Below are positions 1 to 14,164 of a stretch of DNA of 64,000 nucleotides, piece by piece. The notes below the pieces were generated by a model. That model worked only from the letters and a program-made list of their open reading frames with translations. It did no database searches and had not been told where the DNA came from. Position 1 is the first letter of the stretch. Every line of letters starts with the position of its first letter. Origin of the DNA: Staphylococcus lutrae. Its GTDB lineage: Bacteria; Bacillota; Bacilli; Staphylococcales; Staphylococcaceae. The translations under genes were made by a program, and so were the position numbers. The DNA is taken from the NCBI RefSeq assembly GCF_002101335.1, contig NZ_CP020773.1, positions 558,001 through 622,000 of the forward strand, in the 5' to 3' direction.

Positions 1-21
1 TTGGCTATAGCCCATAAACAA

Positions 22-105
22 TGGTGGAGGGGGGCAGATTCGAACTGCCGAACCCGAAGGAGCGGATTTACAGTCCGCCGCGTTTAGCCACTTCGCTACC
101 CCTCC
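22..105 (-). tRNA. tRNA-Tyr (GTA)
   Basis: The reverse strand folds as an 84-nt class II tRNA with a long variable arm. The acceptor stem GGAGGGG pairs with CCCCTCC, the 3' CCA is encoded, and the anticodon is GTA. It is the last of four tRNA genes that follow the 5S rRNA gene on the same strand, so it is probably co-transcribed with the rRNA operon. Confidence 0.95.
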
Positions 106-124
106 GTATGTATGAAATTTAAAA

Positions 125-200
125 TGGTGGAGAATGACGGGTTCGAACCGCCGACCCTCTGCTTGTAAGGCAGATGCTCTCCCAGCTGAGCTAATTCTCC
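125..200 (-). tRNA. tRNA-Val (TAC)
   Basis: A 76-nt tRNA on the reverse strand with an encoded CCA end and a GGAGAAT acceptor stem. The anticodon TAC sits in the loop TGCCTTACAAGCA. It is the third tRNA downstream of 5S. Confidence 0.95.
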
Positions 201-210
201 ATATTTGAAA

Positions 211-282
211 TGACCCCTACGGGACTCGAACCCGTGTTACCGCCGTGAAAGGGCGGTGTCTTAACCGCTTGACCAAGGGGCC
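211..282 (-). tRNA. tRNA-Glu (TTC)
   Basis: A 72-nt tRNA on the reverse strand beginning GGCCCCTTGGTCAAG, with anticodon TTC. Unlike its neighbours it has no CCA in the DNA, so CCA must be added enzymatically. Confidence 0.95.
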
Positions 283-283
283 A

Positions 284-358
284 TGGCTCCACAGGTAGGA
301 CTCGAACCTACGACCGATCGGTTAACAGCCGATAGCTCTACCACTGAGCTACTGTGGA
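284..358 (-). tRNA. tRNA-Asn (GTT)
   Basis: A 75-nt tRNA on the reverse strand beginning TCCACAGTAGCTCAG, with anticodon GTT and an encoded CCA. It starts about 10 nt after the 5S gene, as the first tRNA of the post-rRNA cluster. Confidence 0.95.
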
Positions 359-367
359 ATAATTTGA

Positions 368-482
368 ACCTGGCACCGTCCTACTCTCGCGGAACGTAAG
401 TCCGACTACCATCGGCGCTAAAGAGCTTAACTTCTGTGTTCGGCATGGGAACAGGTGTGACCTCTTTGCCATTGGCACCAGA
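368..482 (-). rRNA. rrf: 5S ribosomal RNA
   Basis: A conserved 5S core is present on the reverse strand: the start TCTGGTGCC, the segment CACACCTGTTCCCATGCCG in the middle, and a 3' end that pairs back with the start. It lies between the 23S gene and the tRNA cluster. The ends are placed by the terminal helix and could be off by a few bases. Confidence 0.93.
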
Positions 483-560
483 TTCATCATATTGAATGTG
501 TATACATTCAAAACTAGATAGTAAGTATCGTATTTATCAATAAAACCTAATGAACATCAT

Positions 561-5263
<4,703 letters not shown>

Positions 5264-5533
5264 GAAGTAAGCTTGATATAGCTCGTTGATTGTTTAAGTC
5301 AATCACTCTCGAAAGTACTGTTGAAGTACTCAAAATTATCGGAATTAACGTTGACATATTGTCATTCAGTTTTCAATGTTCATCTCGTTTTGTTAGCTAA
5401 GTTTACTATATCTTTACTTAATTAACAAGACTTTTACTATTTTAACTTCATTCAAAAATAATTGCAACAGTAAATTTTACACCATTCAAAAACTTTTGAA
5501 TTAAATTTGTTTGCCGTTTTCAGCGACTTTTAT

Positions 5534-5562
5534 ATCTTACCACTGAAAGAATGGATTGTCAA
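5534..5562 (-). promoter_or_regulatory. rRNA operon promoter, proximal
   Basis: The reverse strand carries a perfect -35 TTGACA, a 17-bp spacer and the -10 TAAGAT. It lies about 270 bp upstream of mature 16S. This is a typical strong sigma-A rRNA promoter. Between it and 16S is the rRNA leader, which includes a boxA-like AACATTGAAAACTGAATG segment. Confidence 0.8.
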
Positions 5563-5628
5563 TAAGAAATGTTTTATATTTTTGATTTCTTATTTTCTAC
5601 GAACAATTCATTTCGCTCACAAGAATAT

Positions 5629-5657
5629 ATTGTATACAGGTCACAAAGAAAATGCAA
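5629..5657 (-). promoter_or_regulatory. rRNA operon promoter, distal
   Basis: A second promoter on the reverse strand, with -35 TTGCAT, a 17-bp spacer and -10 TACAAT, about 95 bp upstream of the proximal one. Tandem promoters are usual for Firmicute rRNA operons. Confidence 0.7.
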
Positions 5658-6112
5658 CCCCTTTTTTCATTTTTTATCGAAAATGATTTTGATTAAATCA
5701 AACACACGTCAAACCCTTTTCTCTGACAATTGTAAAGCGGCGATTAATGAAATCCCACATTCAATTTCTAGGTTAACTTATCTATACTTATTGGGTCACG
5801 TCACTTAAGAAAAGTGCCCCCCATTTCTAAAACAACTGCTTTCCCGTTCTCCTTTTACTCGAAGCAATCGAAATCAAAGAAAATCGTAGCTCATCACAGG
5901 CTTGATACCGAGTTGAAAAGGGAGAAAACAAGCCTTTAATACGTCAAACATGACAGCTTCTCCTCCCCCTTTCGAAATCATTATATGCTTTCAACTTTCT
6001 CAATGTCGGCTATCCTTGATTCACCGCTTCTATTTATACAGCAACAAAAACATAGAAATGCGGGAAAATACATGCAGATATGCACCATGCTGGATCACTT
6101 TTTGAAGTGCTG
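5658..6112. other. intergenic region upstream of the rRNA operon
   Basis: 455 bp between the distal rRNA promoter and the mrp stop codon. I see no gene. There is a loose inverted repeat (AGGCTTG ... CAAGCCT, about 5900-5934) that could serve mrp, but it has no good U-tract. Confidence 0.5.
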
Positions 6113-7177
6113 CTACTTTTGTGTCATCTCAATCACTTTTTCGGCGATATCTTGATAGATTTGACCTAAGTGATCCTCAGGTTGATAAATTGAAGGTGAG
6201 AAGTCGGCAGGTTTCCATGATGGTTGCTCTAATGGAAGCTGGCCTAACAAGTCTGTTTTCAATTCATCAGCTAATTTTTGACCGCCACCTTTACCGAAAA
6301 TGTATGCTTTTTCTCCAGTTTCTTTACTTTCAAAATAAGACATATTTTCAATTACACCTAGAATAGAGTGTTCAGTATGTTTCGCCATCGCTCCTGCTCT
6401 TGCGGCTACAAAGGCTGCTGTTGGATGAGGCGTTGTTACGATAATTTCCTTACTAGATGGCAACATCGTATGGACATCTAATGCCACATCTCCCGTCCCT
6501 GGAGGTAAATCTAATAGTAAATAATCTAAATCTCCCCACTTCACCTCAGTAAAAAAGTTAGTCAACATTTTACCAAGCATCGGTCCGCGCCAAATGACTG
6601 GTGCATTTTCTTCAACAAAGAATGCCATTGAAATGACTTTTACACCGTGACGTTCAACAGGAATGACCGTTTTCCCCTCAATGCCTGGCTTTTCATCAAT
6701 ACCCATCATATCAGGGACACTGAAACCATAAATATCAGCATCGATTAATCCTACACGTTTCCCTGCTCTCGCTAAGGCGACAGCAAGGTTGACAGCAACG
6801 GTTGACTTCCCAACACCGCCTTTACCTGATGCAATCGCAATAAATTCTAAATCATTGCCTTGCGCCAGCATTGATTCAATGGTTTGACGTTCTTCCTTTT
6901 GTGTTCCTGTATACTGTTTGACTTTTTCTTCAGGTAACGTTTCAAATCGGATACCTACCGTTTTCGCACCTTGCTCCTTTAATTTTTCAACAATCGCCAT
7001 TTGGAGCTCAAGTTGAGGTTGTCCCCCTAGTTGTGCCATTGCGACTTTCACACTGACATGCGCTTTTTCTTCTTTGATTGAAACTTCAATCACTCCGCCA
7101 GTTTCTTTTAATGGAACGTTGATTGTAGGGTCGTTGATTTCTCCAACAAATGCTTTTGCTTGTTCAACTGTTAACAC
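6113..7177 (-). CDS. mrp: Mrp/NBP35-family P-loop ATPase (Fe-S carrier or SalA-like)
   Basis: Cytoplasmic ParA/MinD-type ATPase of the Mrp/ApbC family, about 354 aa. The N-terminal 90 residues form the MIP18/DUF59-like domain. The deviant Walker A motif GKGGVGKST follows near residue 120, then LLLDLPPGTGD. Family members carry or insert Fe-S clusters; the Bacillus relative SalA is regulatory. I place the start at the GTG at 7177, because AAAGGAG lies 9 nt upstream, whereas it abuts the ATG at 7186. The C-terminal CxxC of classical Mrp is replaced by ESKETGE and the protein contains no cysteine. From memory the S. aureus homologue has the same replacement, so this is probably a lineage trait. 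It stands alone between the rRNA operon and the efflux genes. Confidence 0.9.
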   Translation of the reverse strand: MLTVEQAKAFVGEINDPTINVPLKETGGVIEVSIKEEKAHVSVKVAMAQLGGQPQLELQMAIVEKLKEQGAKTVGIRFETLPEEKVKQYTGTQKEERQTIESMLAQGNDLEFIAIASGKGGVGKSTVAVNLAVALARAGKRVGLIDADIYGFSVPDMMGIDEKPGIEGKTVIPVERHGVKVISMAFFVEENAPVIWRGPMLGKMLTNFFTEVKWGDLDYLLLDLPPGTGDVALDVHTMLPSSKEIIVTTPHPTAAFVAARAGAMAKHTEHSILGVIENMSYFESKETGEKAYIFGKGGGQKLADELKTDLLGQLPLEQPSWKPADFSPSIYQPEDHLGQIYQDIAEKVIEMTQK

Positions 7178-7334
7178 TTCCGACATCTCCTTTTGTATAC
7201 ACTTTATTCATAAGTTTAACAAAATTTATCGGCAATGCCTAAAGTAAAAACCTTATATTTTACGAAAAGTCGCTTTGACATCGCCTATATTCAAAAACAT
7301 TGCTTATGCCTTCAACATATCGACTCAAAATATA

Positions 7335-7425
7335 AATAAAAAAGCATCAAGCATACGATCATTTTTATCACTCAAAGCTTGAATTTCAGCTCCGAGAGTT
7401 GATGATCCTTGAATGCTCAATGCTT
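7335..7425 (-). terminator. possible long-hairpin terminator of the mdeA-like gene
   Basis: On the reverse strand AAGCATTGAGCAT can pair with ATGCTTGATGCTT, followed by TTTTTTATTT. The loop is long (about 60 nt), so this is a weak call. Confidence 0.35.
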
Positions 7426-7430
7426 ATATT

Positions 7431-8879
7431 TTAGTTGGCGACACGTCGATTTCTTTTTGCCTTTCCTTTATCTTGTTCATATATAAAGAAGCTTATAATC
7501 AAACCGATCAAAATAAATCCCGATGTAACGTAAAATGCTAAATCAACACCGTGCGCCATCGCTTCACGACTAATCATTGCTGGCGCGACACTTTTATCCG
7601 GTACATACAGACCTGCCCCTAAACTCATTAAAGTCACCATGAGCGCTGTGCCCATTGAACCAGAAATCGTACGTAACGTATTCATAATTGCTGTGCCATG
7701 AGAGACCATGTCATTAGGCAATGCATTGATACCTGCTGTGTTCAACGGCATCATCAACAATGAGACCGAGAACAAACGAACAGTAAACACGATAATGACG
7801 TACAGGTAAGAAGTGTGCGCGGTCAATTGAGCCATCATCAAGGTTGTTATCAGTAATATGATAAAACCAGGAATAACGAGCACTCTAGCCCCCACCTTAT
7901 CATATAGACGACCCGTGACAACTGACATCACACCATTAATGACAGCACCTGGTAAAACGACCAATCCAGAAAGTAACGCTGTAAGCCCCAATCCATTTTG
8001 AACATAGACTGGAATAAGCAATGCTGGACCTACCATTGACGTAAACACAATCATCGACGCGATAGAAGTCAATGTAAACGTTCGTGTACGAAATGCTGTT
8101 AACCTTAAGATCGGGTTGTCGATACGAAGTTGACGCAAAATGAAAACAGCCACAACAACGACCCCGATTATTAAACTCATAATAACTATCCAATCATTAA
8201 AACCACGTGTACCTGCAACACTAAAACCATAAAGTAAAATACCAAATCCTAGTGTTGAGAGCATCACTGAAGCTTTGTCCAATACCACTTCTTTTGTATC
8301 GCTAAAGTTGCGCATGAAAATCAATCCAAAAATAAACCCGATGACTGATACGACGACAACGACGAATAACGGTGCACGCCAAGAAAAGTGGTCAACAAGC
8401 AATCCTGACAACGTCGGTCCAATGGCGGGTGCAAATTGGATAACGAGTCCGGATAATCCCATTGCAAAGCCTCGCTGATCTTTAGGAAACAACGTAAACA
8501 ATGTAAACTGACTCAGCGGCATAATAACACCGGCACCCATTGCTTGAATCACACGGGCAGTCATTAGCAATGGAAATGTTGGTGCTAATGATGCCGTAAT
8601 AGAACCTACCACGAAGATACCCATTGCAGTTAAATACAATGTTCTTGTCGGTATTCTATCCATTAAATAAGCTGTTAATGGAATCATTATCCCATTTACA
8701 AGCATAAAGCCCGTCACTAACCATTGTGACGTACTTTCATGAATATTAAGCCCTCTCATAATACTAGGGAGCGCCGTATTCAATAAAGTTTGGTTTAATA
8801 TTGCGATAAAAGCACTAATTAAAATAACAGCAATAATAATATTTCTTTGCTTTTTATCGATCTGAACACCTTCATGCAT
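7431..8879 (-). CDS. mdeA: DHA2-family multidrug efflux MFS transporter, MdeA-like
   Basis: 482-aa membrane protein of the EmrB/QacA (DHA2, drug:H+ antiporter) group with about 14 hydrophobic segments. The N-terminal half carries LNQTLLNTALPSI (the DHA motif of helix 1), YLMDRIPTR after helix 2, and GLVIQFAPAIGPTLSG (motif C, antiporter signature). It is close in length and sequence to S. aureus MdeA, which exports quaternary ammonium compounds and some antibiotics. The start is supported by GGAGGAGG 8 nt upstream of the ATG. It sits next to two more efflux genes, as in S. aureus, though each seems to be transcribed separately. The substrate range is inferred from the family only. Confidence 0.85.
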   Translation of the reverse strand: MHEGVQIDKKQRNIIIAVILISAFIAILNQTLLNTALPSIMRGLNIHESTSQWLVTGFMLVNGIMIPLTAYLMDRIPTRTLYLTAMGIFVVGSITASLAPTFPLLMTARVIQAMGAGVIMPLSQFTLFTLFPKDQRGFAMGLSGLVIQFAPAIGPTLSGLLVDHFSWRAPLFVVVVVSVIGFIFGLIFMRNFSDTKEVVLDKASVMLSTLGFGILLYGFSVAGTRGFNDWIVIMSLIIGVVVVAVFILRQLRIDNPILRLTAFRTRTFTLTSIASMIVFTSMVGPALLIPVYVQNGLGLTALLSGLVVLPGAVINGVMSVVTGRLYDKVGARVLVIPGFIILLITTLMMAQLTAHTSYLYVIIVFTVRLFSVSLLMMPLNTAGINALPNDMVSHGTAIMNTLRTISGSMGTALMVTLMSLGAGLYVPDKSVAPAMISREAMAHGVDLAFYVTSGFILIGLIISFFIYEQDKGKAKRNRRVAN

Positions 8880-8981
8880 TCATTTTTCCTCCTCCACACA
8901 CTCATATACAAGGATTTATTTTACGACTAAAAAGTTAGCTTGGCAAAGTTTTTGTTTCAACAAAGTATTTTATGCATTAAT

Positions 8982-9443
8982 TTACTTTCGATTTAAATCT
9001 TTCGCGTCAGGATAAAAGGTTTCTTTACAGACATAAAGCAACGCTACAATCAGCATTAAAACCCAGTAATCCACTCGAATGTCTTGATAGTGAATATGAA
9101 TCGTAAAATAAAATACAGTTGTCATGAGCGAATAAGTGAGCAAGTGAAATGTCAAACCTTCAAAATATGGGTTAGGATGGAGTTTCTTTTGCAACCAATC
9201 CATCAAATACTCAACGGCAAATACAACAAAATAACCTAGGATAATATAGCTGCCATAATAAAATAAATTATCGTAAAACCCTTTATTATAAGTAAATGTT
9301 CCGAGATGAAAATAAATCAATAATCGACTTAAGCCAAACAACCCAAAACCAAGAAATGTTAAAAAGAAGGCGCCCGAAACGATAAAAATGGCGAGAACCA
9401 TTAACAAAGTGATGACGTTAAACCATTTAAATTTGCCTTTCAC
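8982..9443 (-). CDS. sepA: SepA-like small multidrug efflux protein
   Basis: 153-aa protein with four hydrophobic segments. It closely resembles staphylococcal SepA (157 aa), including [18 protein letters not shown] near residue 22 and [20 protein letters not shown] in the middle. SepA was described in S. aureus as conferring resistance to antiseptics and dyes; it does not belong to the classical SMR family and its mechanism is poorly defined. The start is a GTG with GGGGAGGT 7 nt upstream. It follows sdrM by 32 bp on the same strand, so the two are likely co-transcribed, matching the sdrM-sepA order in S. aureus. Confidence 0.87.
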   Translation of the reverse strand: MKGKFKWFNVITLLMVLAIFIVSGAFFLTFLGFGLFGLSRLLIYFHLGTFTYNKGFYDNLFYYGSYIILGYFVVFAVEYLMDWLQKKLHPNPYFEGLTFHLLTYSLMTTVFYFTIHIHYQDIRVDYWVLMLIVALLYVCKETFYPDAKDLNRK

Positions 9444-9475
9444 TCAAACGACCTCCCCATTTTTGATTTGTTTCT

Positions 9476-10813
9476 TTAAATACGTGAGCGCAAACGTTGT
9501 CCTTTTCGTGTCAACCAAACAATCAATAAGCCAATAATGATTATGATACAAAACAACATCACATTTTGAATACTCGCTTTAAATATAGCCATGTTCATTG
9601 CATAAATGTAACCGATGATCGCAGAACCAATCGAATTTCCCATGTTACGTGTTAATGTAAAGAGCGACATCATTTTCTTCATACTTTCTGAAGAGACTTC
9701 TTCTTGAATCATCACACTATCCTTAGTATAAACAGCACCAAAACTCATTCCTAAAAAGAATAAGGTTGTCGCAATCACTATTGGGTGAAACGCATTGATA
9801 ATGATACTCATACTACCTACAATTAAAATACCTATTGCCAGCAAATATAAACCTCGAATTGTACGATTGGCTTCGATTTTCTCTAAAGTAAAATTAATGA
9901 GCAACCACCCTATCGATAATGGAAAAATGATTAAGCCACTTTGCAAAGGACTTAAATTCAAATCATCTTGTAGATATGATGGAATGAATACGTTAAATCC
10001 AATTAACACAACGGCGATGAAAAAATCTGTGAAAAATGCTAATCGCACCGTTGATTTAAATTCATCTATCGGTAAAAATGAAACAGCTACGCTTTTAGCA
10101 CGTTTAATCGTGAACACAAACAGGCCAATAAATAAGATGAAAGCCGTCACATTCATCCACAAATGTTGCGTGATTAATACGCTTGCCATCACTAATGCTA
10201 AAAGGATGTAAAATAGCAACATCCCCATAAAGTCGACTTGATGTTTTGAAATGGTTTCATCTTCAAAATGATAAGAAAACATCACTAGAAATATAACAAT
10301 GATGGCTATAGGGATATTAATATAAAATAACCAATGCCACGAGGACACTTCTAATATAAAGCCACCTAAAAAAGGGCCTAGAATACTTGAAATCCCCCAG
10401 ACGCTACCAATAATCCCCATCACTTTATAACGAAAAGGGATTTCAAAAGCAAGTTTAGGGACAATTTGTGCTAACGACATGTTTACCCCAGCACCTATCC
10501 CTTGAAGTAAGCGCGCAAAAATAAGCATTTCAAATTGGGAACTCATTCCCGACAACGCACTCCCAACTAAAAATAAAATCAAGCCAAACATCGTGACATA
10601 AATAATTTTAATACGGGTCATCAGTTCGCTTAAAATTGGAATGGCTAACACAATCCCGACAAAGTAAACTGTGAACACAAGCGAAATCGGTTGTGTTGCA
10701 TTCAAATCTGCACGCATCGTAGGCAAGGCGAGCGATACGATTGACGTTTCTATAGCTGCCATAAACATCATTAATACGAGCGATCCTATAATATTAACGC
10801 GTTTTAAATTCAT
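9476..10813 (-). CDS. sdrM: SdrM-like multidrug efflux MFS transporter (DHA2)
   Basis: 445-aa major facilitator with about 14 predicted helices. Helix 1 reads MAAIETSIVSLALPTM (DHA2 motif) and motif C is GISSILGPFLGGFI. It matches S. aureus SdrM, a Na+/drug antiporter for norfloxacin, acriflavine and ethidium, in sequence, length (447 aa) and position before sepA. The longer frame could start at 10867, but that extension (HACGAGCIVALLERSG) is unlike the family. The ATG at 10813 has AAAGGTCGGGAAG just upstream, so I take it as the start. Confidence 0.88.
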   Translation of the reverse strand: MNLKRVNIIGSLVLMMFMAAIETSIVSLALPTMRADLNATQPISLVFTVYFVGIVLAIPILSELMTRIKIIYVTMFGLILFLVGSALSGMSSQFEMLIFARLLQGIGAGVNMSLAQIVPKLAFEIPFRYKVMGIIGSVWGISSILGPFLGGFILEVSSWHWLFYINIPIAIIVIFLVMFSYHFEDETISKHQVDFMGMLLFYILLALVMASVLITQHLWMNVTAFILFIGLFVFTIKRAKSVAVSFLPIDEFKSTVRLAFFTDFFIAVVLIGFNVFIPSYLQDDLNLSPLQSGLIIFPLSIGWLLINFTLEKIEANRTIRGLYLLAIGILIVGSMSIIINAFHPIVIATTLFFLGMSFGAVYTKDSVMIQEEVSSESMKKMMSLFTLTRNMGNSIGSAIIGYIYAMNMAIFKASIQNVMLFCIIIIIGLLIVWLTRKGQRLRSRI

Positions 10814-11410
10814 ACTTCCCGACCTTTCTAACAAAGCGACAATGCATCCAGCACCGCAAGCATGCACTTGTTGACATTAAATCGTTGTCCATTGGCTTTA
10901 CGACACTTACATTATCACTTTGCTCAATATATCATTTATCACTTCCATGCCTAACGAATTGAAGTTCAAACCGCTTCGTTTTAAAACACGACATGCTTAA
11001 CAATGGGCTATGATCATGTCATATCAAAAAAACCGACCAAAAAAGAAAATATATAGGCTTCCATTTTTATAAAGTATGCCTTTTAAAAGCAACGAGAGCC
11101 TTAATCCATAGAGTGGCATCTCCATCATTTGCACATCCGAGCCTTTGACGACACACCTCTGTCCACTTCACAAAGGCAATGTCAATCTCTATCCCAATCA
11201 TAACATGTCCTAACTCCCATATGATACCGTTATGCAAGAATACCCATCGTTATGATGATATCGTCATTTAAACGGCTTAGCTACAGTGTTTTCTCGACTT
11301 GATCCAAGTTTAATCTCCAAAAAAGCGAGGCGATAAATCAACTCCATCTTTCGATTTGACTTAAAGCGTTAGCGCATGTCTTCTTCCATTAATTTTACGT
11401 TGCACTATAC
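10814..11410. other. intergenic region upstream of sdrM
   Basis: About 600 bp that hold the sdrM promoter region and otherwise no convincing gene. No frame has a ribosome-binding site and conserved protein. I see nothing identifiable beyond AT-rich sequence. Confidence 0.5.
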
Positions 11411-11462
11411 AAAAGAACACGTATCAAAGTGGTCATTTTAAAATGTCTCCTTTGATACGCGT
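11411..11462 (-). terminator. hairpin terminator after trhA
   Basis: GTATCAAAG pairs with CTTTGATAC across a loop that contains the self-complementary CATTTTAAAATG. On the reverse strand it is followed by TTCTTTTG. It lies 38 bp past the trhA stop. The U-tract is imperfect. Confidence 0.5.
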
Positions 11463-11499
11463 CTATTCTCAAGATGTCATGTTTATACCTTCTGACAAC

Positions 11500-12183
11500 C
11501 TACATAAAATATAAAATACCTATAAAATGAAAAAGTGAGGCGATTAAAATAAATAGGTGCCAAATCATGTGAAAATAAGGTCTATTTTTCTGAGCATAAA
11601 ACCAAGCACCAATTGTGTACGCCAAGCCACCTAATAAAATAAATAGAAAAAACAGCCAGAGTGAACGACTCAGAACAATAGGAAGGTAAATCACACCTAC
11701 CCATCCCATTAATAAATAGATCATCAAACTTAATTTAGGATTGACTTTTGTCGCAATGGCCTTATACAAAATTCCCCAAATGGTCGTCACCCATAAAATC
11801 ACCATGATCGTCCAACCAAGCCACCCTCCGACGAGAACGAGTGACACGGGGGTATATGTCCCTGTGATTGCAACGTAAATCATACTATGATCAATAATAC
11901 GTAAAACGTACTTATGGGGCGACGCTTGTTGCATCGTATGATAAGCTGTCGACGAAATAAACATTAAAAACAAACTAATAACAAACACGGATACACTGAC
12001 AGACATTAAAACACTGTGATGGGCATAACTGTAAACCGCTGCATAGGGTAATAACAGTAACATCATCAATGCAGCGAAACCATGTGAAACCGCATTCCCT
12101 ACTTCTTCACCAAAAGACAAAGGATGGATGTCTTTAAAAGAATCTATCGTCGTTTTTTTCTTCGACGCGCTTTGATTATGCAT
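11500..12183 (-). CDS. trhA: hemolysin III / PAQR-family membrane protein
   Basis: 227-aa protein with seven predicted membrane helices. It has the family's conserved metal-site motifs: SSTAYHT (helix 2 to loop), DHSMIYVAITGTYTPV, and HMIWHLFILIASLFHF near the C-terminus. This is the bacterial branch of the progestin/adipoQ receptor (PAQR) superfamily. Despite the name 'hemolysin III', these are membrane-homeostasis proteins or putative ceramidase-like hydrolases, not secreted toxins. The ATG at 12183 has AGGAG 7 nt upstream and is preferred over the ATG at 12201. It lies 10 bp after the pyrophosphorylase gene and is probably in the same operon. Confidence 0.85.
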   Translation of the reverse strand: MHNQSASKKKTTIDSFKDIHPLSFGEEVGNAVSHGFAALMMLLLLPYAAVYSYAHHSVLMSVSVSVFVISLFLMFISSTAYHTMQQASPHKYVLRIIDHSMIYVAITGTYTPVSLVLVGGWLGWTIMVILWVTTIWGILYKAIATKVNPKLSLMIYLLMGWVGVIYLPIVLSRSLWLFFLFILLGGLAYTIGAWFYAQKNRPYFHMIWHLFILIASLFHFIGILYFM

Positions 12184-12193
12184 GTCGCCACTC

Positions 12194-13384
12194 CTATTCA
12201 ATGATTTTCATTCGCTTCAAGTCATTTGTTGCTGTTTCAATACTATCTTTACCTTCTTTATTTTTCAATGGACTGAACTCTTCGTCTCTCGTGACTTGTA
12301 AAGTCATAAAAGAAGTCGCATATTGGAAAATATCGAAATAAAACAATTCAAATTTTAACGTTGGCTTTTGAACAACTCCAAAATCTTCATCTAATTGTTC
12401 CAGTGTTTTTATCGCTAAATGATAAGGTAATGGCTTGTCTACTGCGTTTTCAATAAACGCGCGGCGAAAAATATGAATGCCGATATTCGCATTATCAAAA
12501 CGGTCTGCCACTTCAGGGTTCAACTCAGAATATTCGAGTACCTTATCTTTTCCATTTTGGACGACGAGACGTCCTACTTTCTCTCCAGGTAATGGCGCAA
12601 TTGATTTCGTAGTAACATCTTTATGATGGTGGATTGCAAACCCCGCAAAGCATGGATCCAAAACTTTAACTAGCACATTATCAATGTTATTTACAAAAAT
12701 ATACGACGTTTCTCGTTCGCGCATTTGATCAAGGTATCCAGCGGCTTTTAATGATTTAAAAACGCCCCCATTGCCATTTGGAGTTTCCATAATGTTGCTG
12801 TCCTTATCCAAAATCAGTTGACCTTGCTCATTTAATGCAACAATGTTATCTTGCTTGAAAAAATAAATATGTGAAGCGGGATAGCCAAAACAATCATGCG
12901 CTTCAAAATATGCACGTGTCGCGTCATCGTTAATATGACTCGTCATAATATACCAGTCGATAAAATGCCCTGTCTGCATTTTTAAATGTATTAACTGGCG
13001 CGCTTGTAATTCAAATAGACTCACACCTTCAATCTCAAATGATCCTTTGGGTCCTTTGTAACCTAACCGCGTCCCTTGACCCCCAGCCATTAGTAATACA
13101 GCGAATTGACCTTCTTGAATCGCTTCGATACCACGTCGTTGATAAAACGCAATTGTTTCATCAGTCATATGAGAAATTGCTTCATAGTTAATCTCTTGAA
13201 CTTGAGATACATCATCAATCGTTTGTCTATTGATATAAACATCTTGGTACAATTTTTGAATCTCCGCTAAATCGAGTTGCGCTATTTTATCACTTAATCG
13301 TTCTTTTTCATTCGTACTCATCAGTTTTTCATATTCTTTTAAATGTGATTGATTATATTTATCAAGTTTATGACCATCTAACAT
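12194..13384 (-). CDS. UTP:sugar-1-phosphate uridylyltransferase (UDPGP/UAP family)
   Basis: 396-aa cytoplasmic nucleotidyltransferase. The nucleotide-binding signature [19 protein letters not shown] is near residue 99. Further motifs are the Asn/Gly-rich [14 protein letters not shown] and [14 protein letters not shown]. These features fit the UDP-N-acetylglucosamine/UDP-glucose pyrophosphorylase family, which makes UDP-sugars from UTP and a hexose-1-phosphate. Staphylococci carry a homologue at the same place (beside trhA and sdrM), annotated as a UDP-sugar pyrophosphorylase; GalU and GlmU are separate genes. The exact sugar cannot be told from sequence. GGAGCG lies 11 nt before the ATG. Confidence 0.82.
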   Translation of the reverse strand: MLDGHKLDKYNQSHLKEYEKLMSTNEKERLSDKIAQLDLAEIQKLYQDVYINRQTIDDVSQVQEINYEAISHMTDETIAFYQRRGIEAIQEGQFAVLLMAGGQGTRLGYKGPKGSFEIEGVSLFELQARQLIHLKMQTGHFIDWYIMTSHINDDATRAYFEAHDCFGYPASHIYFFKQDNIVALNEQGQLILDKDSNIMETPNGNGGVFKSLKAAGYLDQMRERETSYIFVNNIDNVLVKVLDPCFAGFAIHHHKDVTTKSIAPLPGEKVGRLVVQNGKDKVLEYSELNPEVADRFDNANIGIHIFRRAFIENAVDKPLPYHLAIKTLEQLDEDFGVVQKPTLKFELFYFDIFQYATSFMTLQVTRDEEFSPLKNKEGKDSIETATNDLKRMKIIE

Positions 13385-13471
13385 GATTAATTATACGCTC
13401 CTTTAAGTCTGCTTACTTGTTCATTGATTAACACATCACTTCGAAGTGCGGTGCTGTTAATATCCATTCAT

Positions 13472-13975
13472 TTACAATATGTAGTTTATAAATTGCTTCA
13501 TTGTAGATTCAAACAATACGTATAGTGTCACAAAACTAAATGTTGTGGCAAGAGATAAATCTACTATACCACCTGTCTTGAAGTGAATAGGAAAACGTAT
13601 TCTAATTGGAATAGGAAAGAATAAATGTACGCCTCTTGGTGTTAACATATCTAATAGTACATGTGAAAGCATACCATAAATGATACCCATCATATAGTAA
13701 TTCGGTGTTTCTATTGTATGTAAAATAAAATAAATTCCTATCATAAAAAGCAAGGAATGCGTAAAAGTCCGATGACCAAACAAGTGTTTGATAATGTGAC
13801 TCAAAATCGGCAAGCGCTGCCCCATCTTACTCCGCGTATGGCAAATGTCCGGTAAAAGACTCGCTAAACCTGACACAACCATACAGGTCGTCATTTCAAA
13901 AATATCTAAATGATGTTGTGTCGCAACAACAGTGCCAATCAAGATGCCAGCAGTAGAATGTGTTTTACCTGTCAT
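13472..13975 (-). CDS. YdjM-family membrane-bound metal-dependent hydrolase
   Basis: 167-aa membrane protein of the YdjM/LexA-regulated inner-membrane hydrolase family (DUF457-like). It has several hydrophobic helices and the conserved HRTFTHSL, LLPDICHTRSK and LSHVLLDMLTPRGV motifs, whose His/Asp residues likely bind metal. The substrate is unknown. The frame could open at a GTG (13984), but the ATG at 13975 is better placed behind AAGGAAGGTGG. It is apparently monocistronic. Confidence 0.78.
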   Translation of the reverse strand: MTGKTHSTAGILIGTVVATQHHLDIFEMTTCMVVSGLASLLPDICHTRSKMGQRLPILSHIIKHLFGHRTFTHSLLFMIGIYFILHTIETPNYYMMGIIYGMLSHVLLDMLTPRGVHLFFPIPIRIRFPIHFKTGGIVDLSLATTFSFVTLYVLFESTMKQFINYIL

Positions 13976-14100
13976 TGTCTCCACCTTCCTTATTTATGTG
14001 AGGATTATACCACAAACCACCACGAAACACGAACATATTTTCGCATCATCAGCGCCTTTTTATTAGTATGGCACATTTAATTAAATTTGAGTCATATTGG

Positions 14101-14129
14101 TTGAAAAAATGGGTTTAATCCGTTACAAT
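14101..14129 (+). promoter_or_regulatory. sigma-A promoter of the SunI-like gene
   Basis: TTGAAA, a 17-bp spacer and TACAAT on the plus strand, 36 bp upstream of the start codon at 14165. A near-consensus sigma-A promoter. Confidence 0.75.
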
Positions 14130-14164
14130 AAAGCTACAAATTGAGATAAAGGATGTGTTGCAAG

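Noticed and set aside
9795..10211. 138-aa plus-strand frame inside sdrM
   Set aside because: Antisense shadow of the MFS gene.
11500..12183. Secreted hemolysin
   Set aside because: The 'hemolysin III' name is historical; it is a seven-helix PAQR membrane protein.
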